A stretch of 64,000 bases of DNA, taken from contig NZ_BAOQ01000022.1 of NCBI RefSeq assembly GCF_000344155.1, forward strand, positions 46,468-110,467, read 5' to 3'. The notes below the pieces were generated by a model. The model was not told where the DNA came from. It worked only from the letters and a program-made list of their open reading frames with translations, and did not search any database. This document shows, one piece after another, positions 59,894 to 64,000 of the stretch. The stretch comes from Gordonia paraffinivorans NBRC 108238. Lineage in GTDB: Bacteria; Actinomycetota; Actinomycetes; Mycobacteriales; Mycobacteriaceae. The position numbers and the translations under genes are program-made. Position 1 is the first letter of the stretch. Every line of letters starts with the position of its first letter.

Positions 59894-60714
59894 ATGACGT
59901 AGTTCATCCGCGTCAGGATCGCCTGTGCGAGTGCCGAATCCCCGTCGACCTCCACTGCCGACGGATCGGCGTCGCGGCGCCCGCCGGCGCAGCGCGCGAG
60001 GTTGACCGCGTCGATGCGCAACCGGACGTCGGCCGACGCGTCACCGCCGTCGAACTCCTCGACGAGACCGGCGCGGTCGGCGACGGCGATCCGCACCACG
60101 CGCGGCGACAGCCCGGTGATGTCGAAGACGACCTTGCTGCCCTTCGGCGCGCCGGCGCGCTTGCCGACGACGAACGGCAGCGACGCGGTGATCTCGTCGA
60201 GCGCCCACGCGGCCGGGACGGGATCGGTCGGCAGCGTGCCGTCGGTGGCATCGCGCAGGTCGATCTCGTGCATCCAGCAGTCGAAGACGCGAATGCGCAT
60301 GAAGCGGCCGTATGTGTCGGGGCCCGCGGGGGTGAGCGCCTCGGCCTCGAAGTCGTTCTGCGACATCGCGTTCAGCGCCACGGTGCGCACCCCGACGATC
60401 TCGTCGAGTGCGGCCAGCACCTCGGACCTCGACTTCGGGCGGAAGTGCTCGACCCACTTCTCGTTCAGCTCGCCGATCGGGTTGCGCACGTGCTCGAGCG
60501 CGCTGATGGTCGGCGACGCCGCCACGTCGCGGCCGTCGAGCATCGACTCGGTGCCGATGATGTGCGCGACGACGTCGGCGTTGGTCCACCCCGGCAGCAC
60601 CGAGGGCGCCGACCACTGCTCGTCGCCCAGTCCGGCCGCGACCTCGGCGATCGTCGCCCACTCGGCCACGAGCGCCTCGGTGAGTTCGGCCTTCGGCAGG
60701 ATCGTTGTCGGCAT
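59890..60714 (-). CDS. Maleylpyruvate isomerase-family mycothiol-dependent protein
   Basis: A 274-aa DinB-like four-helix protein of the MDMPI family: N-terminal WSAPSVLPGWTNADVVAHIIGTESML with the metal-ligand His, then HEIDLRDATDG with the second His, and a C-terminal SCP2-like region (DITGLSPRVVRIAVAD, VRLRIDAVNLARCAGGR). Such proteins use mycothiol, the thiol of Actinobacteria; the actual substrate is unknown. ATG at 60714 has AGGAG 8 nt upstream. Its stop overlaps the stop of the convergent kinase gene. Confidence 0.85.
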
Positions 60715-60829
60715 GTGCGTGCTCCTCGCGATCTCATCGCCCGGCGAGATCCGGACCGGGACAACATTAGCGCTCCGAACGTCCGTCGATCGGCACGTCG
60801 CGGATCCGGCCGGGTCGGCTGCGGCCCGG

Positions 60830-61519
60830 TCAGATGAGACCGAGTTGCGTCGCACGCACGGCGGCGCTCACCCGGCTGGAGGTGCCGAGCTTGTCGAGGA
60901 TGTGCTCGACGTGCCGGTTGACCGTGCTCCGCGAGATGAACAGGCGCTGGGCGATGTCGGCGTTGGACATCCCGTCGGCCACCAGCGCGAGGACGTCGAG
61001 TTCGCGCGGCGTCAACGCGATCCGCTGCTGTTCCATGATCTGGTCGACGAGGCCGCCGGTCAGTCCGCGGACCTCGGCGAGCAGCGCACGCAGCCAGTCC
61101 GGGAAGACGCTCTGCCGCACGCTCACGTGGATGGCCCCGACCACCTCGCCGGTGCCCGCGACCAGGGCGACCGAGGAGCCCTCGTCGAAACCGGCAGGAG
61201 CCAGAACAGATCTCACCGTGTATGACGAGCGGTACGACTCGACGTCGCGCCAGGTCAGCACCCGCTCGGGATGAGACTGCACGACCGCCATGCCGGGATC
61301 GCGACGCACGAAGTCGGTGAGCAGGTAGTCCAGCGTCCGGTCGTCGTAGCCGGAACTCGAGAGCACCACGTGGCGCTGCGTCTCGGGATCGACCCGTGTC
61401 ACGGCAGCGGCGGCGGCGTCGAGACGACCGGTCACGAAACGGGTCAGGCCGTCGATCCGGTCGCCCGGACCACCCTCGGTCACGGCCGGGAGCAGCCCTT
61501 CCAGAAGCATCGTCGCCAT
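60830..61519 (-). CDS. LuxR-type transcriptional regulator without receiver domain
   Basis: A 229-aa regulator. Residues about 165-229 are a LuxR/NarL HTH (LTPRELDVLALVADGMSNADIAQRLFISRSTVNRHVEHIL). The N-terminal 150 residues look like a GAF/PAS-type sensory domain (RHVVLSSSGYDDRTLDYLL..SSVALVAGTGEVVGAIHVSV) and lack the phospho-acceptor aspartates of a receiver. Ligand and targets are unknown. TAGGAT is 6 nt from the ATG with no SD, so leaderless. It lies downstream of the amidase on the same strand but behind a hairpin. Confidence 0.85.
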   Translation of the reverse strand: MATMLLEGLLPAVTEGGPGDRIDGLTRFVTGRLDAAAAAVTRVDPETQRHVVLSSSGYDDRTLDYLLTDFVRRDPGMAVVQSHPERVLTWRDVESYRSSYTVRSVLAPAGFDEGSSVALVAGTGEVVGAIHVSVRQSVFPDWLRALLAEVRGLTGGLVDQIMEQQRIALTPRELDVLALVADGMSNADIAQRLFISRSTVNRHVEHILDKLGTSSRVSAAVRATQLGLI

Positions 61520-61535
61520 GGACAGATCCTAGTGG

Positions 61536-61595
61536 CGGGCGGGGCCGGAAGTCTCGGAAAACCTCCTGATGATCAGGAACATCCGACCCCGCCCG
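61536..61595 (-). terminator. Hairpin between amidase and LuxR regulator
   Basis: CGGGCGGGG-CGGA (61536-61549) pairs with TCCG-CCCCGCCCG (61582-61595) with one mismatch. The loop contains a smaller CCTGAT-G-ATCAGG inverted repeat at 61565-61577. It lies 7 nt past the amidase stop and fits termination of that gene. Confidence 0.6.
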
Positions 61596-61601
61596 TGGCC
61601 G

Positions 61602-63017
61602 TCAGAGGGAGGGCACCTCGTGCGCCCACGGACGCACGCGCTCGAGGTTCGCCGCGGCGCGCAGCACCGCCGCGTCGTCGTGCAGGCGACCTGCGATCTG
61701 CAGACCGACCGGACGACCGTCCGAGGTGAAGCCGGCCGGCACGGAGATGGCCGGGGTCGTCATCATGTTGAAGGGGTAGGTCAGCAGCCAGCCGAGCAAC
61801 TGCGAGCGCAGCGATTCACCCTGCAGCCGTTCCGGCGCGAACTGGCCGAGCGGGAAGGTCGCCTCCGCCAGGGTCGGGGTGATGAGCAGGTCGTACTCCC
61901 CCATGAACTGGTTGAAGGTGTCCCACATCTGTCCGCGGAACGCGTCGGCACGTCCGACGTCGACGCCGGTCAGGCGCTCGGCCTCCCGCAACAGCGCGAC
62001 GAGCTCGTCGTCGACCTGTCCCTTCCACTGATCCCACTCGAGCATGTCGTACTCGGCGGCGAAGCCCGGGACCCAGATCCCGTTCCACATCGCCTCCTCG
62101 GGGTTCCCCCAGGCCGGTGTCGCCTCCTCCACCGTCGCGCCGAGCTCCTCGAACACCTCGACGGCCTGTTTGCAGATCGCGAGCACCTCGGGATCGACCT
62201 CGGCGAATCCCAGGTCCGGCGACCACGCGATCTTCCAGCCCTTCACGTCCTTGCGCGTCTCGGCCACCCAGTCGGTGTCGGCGGCGGGCAGGCTCAGCGG
62301 ATCGGCGGAGTCCGGACCGGCCATCACCGACAGCATCAGCGCGTTGTCCTCGACGGTGCGGGTGATCGGCCCGTGGTAGGCCCAGTGGTAGTAGCGGCCG
62401 CCGAGGATCGTCTGCGGGATACGGCCGGTCGACGGCTTCAGCCCGACCACACCGCAGAGCGAGGCGGGAATGCGCACCGAACCCGCGCCGTCGCTGCCCT
62501 CGGCGAGCGGACCGAGACCGGCGGCCACTGCGGCCGCGGCACCACCGCTCGAGCCGCCTGCGCTGTGCCCGGGCTTCCACGGGTTGTGCGTCGGGCCGAA
62601 CAGGTGGTTGTCGGTGTTGCCGTAGTAGCCGCTCTCCGGGGTGTTCGTCTTGCCGAGGAACAGGCCACCGGCGGCCTTCAGCCGCGTCACCACGACCGCG
62701 TCGGCCTCGGCGATGTTGTCCTTGAGCGGCACCATGCCGAAGGTCAGGGGCCTGCCCTTGACCGCGGTGAGGTCCTTGATGGTGAACGGCACCCCGTGCA
62801 AGGGACCGAGCGGCTCGCCCTTGGCCACCTGGTCGGTGAGCGCGGCCGCGTCGGCGAGCACCTGCTCGCGATCGAAGTCGATGATCGCGTTGACCGACGG
62901 GTTCACCGCGTCGACGCGGGCCACCGCGGCTTCGGCGACCTCGGTCGGAGACACCTCCCTCGACGAGATCCGTTGTGCGAGTTCGACTGCTGTCAGGTAT
63001 GCGAATGAATCGGTCAT
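61602..63017 (-). CDS. Amidase (amidase-signature family)
   Basis: A 471-aa amidase-signature hydrolase with the Ser-cisSer-Lys triad: K81 in GVPFTIKDL, the cis-Ser in GHSAGGSSGG (156/157) and the nucleophile Ser180 in GSDGAGSVRIP. It hydrolyses C-N amide bonds; substrate unknown. GatA is unlikely because it is not next to gatB/gatC and the glutamine-amidotransferase tunnel motifs are not evident. TAGTGT lies 6 nt before the ATG, with no SD (leaderless). The 189 nt to the divergent kinase hold no other gene. Confidence 0.88.
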   Translation of the reverse strand: MTDSFAYLTAVELAQRISSREVSPTEVAEAAVARVDAVNPSVNAIIDFDREQVLADAAALTDQVAKGEPLGPLHGVPFTIKDLTAVKGRPLTFGMVPLKDNIAEADAVVVTRLKAAGGLFLGKTNTPESGYYGNTDNHLFGPTHNPWKPGHSAGGSSGGAAAAVAAGLGPLAEGSDGAGSVRIPASLCGVVGLKPSTGRIPQTILGGRYYHWAYHGPITRTVEDNALMLSVMAGPDSADPLSLPAADTDWVAETRKDVKGWKIAWSPDLGFAEVDPEVLAICKQAVEVFEELGATVEEATPAWGNPEEAMWNGIWVPGFAAEYDMLEWDQWKGQVDDELVALLREAERLTGVDVGRADAFRGQMWDTFNQFMGEYDLLITPTLAEATFPLGQFAPERLQGESLRSQLLGWLLTYPFNMMTTPAISVPAGFTSDGRPVGLQIAGRLHDDAAVLRAAANLERVRPWAHEVPSL

Positions 63018-63206
63018 GGGCCGACACTAGGTCGGGTGTGACGCAGGCCACCATTGGTCAGATAACCCATTCTCGCGGGAACCCGTACCCGCCGGGACCG
63101 CTCGCGCGACACATCGGCGCGGGGTCGTGACACGTTCGGATGAACCCGGGACCGCCGTCGCGTGGTTGCGCCGCCGATCACCGGAGGAAGACCTAGATTG
63201 AGGGGC

Positions 63207-64000
63207 GTGTCAGATTTCGACCTCAGCGGCACGCGCCTCGGCCCCTACTCGATCGACGAGCTCATCGGCCGCGGCGGGATGGGCGAGGTCTACCGCGCCA
63301 CCGACACGTGCAAGGGCCGGGTCGTCGCCCTGAAGCTCCTCAGCCCGGCGATCGCCGGCGATCCCGCCGCCCGTGACCGGTTCCTGCGCGAATCGAGGGT
63401 CGCCGCGCAACTGAACGACCCCCATGTCATCCCGATCCACGACTGGGGCGAGATCGACGGCCGGCTGTTCATCGACATGCGACTGGTCGACGGTCGGGAC
63501 CTGCGCACCCTGCTCGCCGACACCGGGCCGCTGCCCGCCGAGCGTGCCCTGAAGATCGTCGGGCAGATCGCCGACGCCCTCGACGCCGCCCATCGCAGCG
63601 GGCTCTGCCACCGGGACGTGAAGCCCGACAACATCCTCGTCGACGACCGGGACTTCGCGTACCTGGTGGATTTCGGCCTCGCGCAAGCGGATACGGACAC
63701 CCGTCTCACCAGCACCGGCACCGCGATCGGGTCGTTCGGCTACATGGCGCCGGAACGGTTCGGCTCGGGCACGGTCGGGGCACCCGCCGACATCTACGCC
63801 CTGGGCTGCGTGCTGTTCGAGTGTCTCTCCGGCGTGCCCCCGTTCGCGTCGGCGACCACGATCGAACGCCTCATCACGGCTCACCTCACGGCGCCTCCCC
63901 CGCGCCTCGGGGCGGCCGTCGACGAGGTGATCGCGCGAGGGCTGGCCAAGGACCCGGCGGAGCGGCCGCCGTCCGCCGGGACGCTCGTCGCCGATGCCGA
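63207..64000 (+). CDS. Ser/Thr protein kinase, truncated by the window end
   Basis: The first 264 residues of a kinase paralogous to the one at 57941-59893. They share LGPYSID/LGPYRID, the LIGRGGMGEVY loop, PHVIPIHDWGEIDG and FIDMRLVDGRDLR almost residue for residue. Lys43, the HRD Asp137, DFG and MAPERF are present, so the kinase domain is expected to be active. The sequence runs off the window in the last helices of the kinase domain, so any membrane or sensor part is unseen. GTG at 63207 lies 7 nt after TAGATT, a leaderless layout. Confidence 0.9.
   Translation, partial: MSDFDLSGTRLGPYSIDELIGRGGMGEVYRATDTCKGRVVALKLLSPAIAGDPAARDRFLRESRVAAQLNDPHVIPIHDWGEIDGRLFIDMRLVDGRDLRTLLADTGPLPAERALKIVGQIADALDAAHRSGLCHRDVKPDNILVDDRDFAYLVDFGLAQADTDTRLTSTGTAIGSFGYMAPERFGSGTVGAPADIYALGCVLFECLSGVPPFASATTIERLITAHLTAPPPRLGAAVDEVIARGLAKDPAERPPSAGTLVADA

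Overview
The window is about 64 kb of very GC-rich actinobacterial chromosome. Gene order (ctaF-ctaC / asnB / adoK / hesB / glxK / cobT-cobS / ilvE / gcvT / pepA / dlaT / lipB-lipA / glnA1 ... glnE-glnA2 / panB ... rnpB ... ptpA / SURF1 / cobD) parallels the Mycobacterium tuberculosis Rv2199c-Rv2236c block. Protein content, including heme oxygenase, a CobU-CobT fusion and paired PQQ-like membrane proteins, points to Mycobacteriales and most likely Gordonia or a close relative. The genus is an inference; the order-level placement is firm.

Layout. 1-3.2 kb: PAP2/diacylglycerol-kinase-like fusion and cytochrome c oxidase subunits IV and II. 3.4-9.7 kb: asparagine synthetase, a guanidinium exporter of the SugE/Gdx type behind a guanidine-III riboswitch, adenosine kinase, an A-type Fe-S carrier, glycerate kinase and a DUF3043 membrane protein. 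9.7-12.3 kb: cobalamin nucleotide-loop assembly (CobU-CobT fusion, CobS). 12.4-21.9 kb: IlvE, GcvT, leucyl aminopeptidase, the two-lipoyl-domain E2, an SDR epimerase, LipB, LipA and a DUF4191 protein. The lipoate-making enzymes and their client proteins (E2, glycine cleavage) therefore sit together. 22-25.5 kb: two tandem PQQ-like membrane proteins, one with a probable frameshift at its 5' end, and an RDD protein.

25.6-43 kb is the nitrogen region: glnA1 behind a complete four-half-site GlnR box, glnE (adenylyltransferase) and glnA2. In M. tuberculosis these three are adjacent. Here about 9.4 kb of foreign-looking DNA (27.3-36.7 kb) lies between glnA1 and the rest. It carries a NYN-domain nuclease-like gene translationally coupled to an unusual HTH + N6-methylase-like + specificity-like single-chain protein, followed by a complete Type I restriction-modification operon hsdM-hsdS-hsdR. 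A small conserved-looking protein, heme oxygenase and a membrane endonuclease/exonuclease/phosphatase-family protein lie between the island and glnE.

43.2-64 kb: panB, proline iminopeptidase, a CYTH/CHAD protein, an RNB ribonuclease, the RNase P RNA gene rnpB, a phosphatase lacking the RNase HI half found in its mycobacterial homologue, a zinc-ribbon protein, Nif3-like protein, a CobC-like aminotransferase, HAD phosphatase and PtpA, a zinc metallopeptidase, SURF1, CobD, a spermidine-synthase-like protein, a receptor-type Ser/Thr kinase with an extracytoplasmic cyclophilin-like domain, a mycothiol-dependent-isomerase-like protein, a LuxR regulator, an amidase and a second, paralogous kinase cut by the window end.

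A recurring signal is a TANNNT -10 box placed 6-8 nt before the start codon with no Shine-Dalgarno sequence. I count about 18 genes on both strands with this arrangement, which indicates widespread leaderless transcripts and was used to choose several starts.
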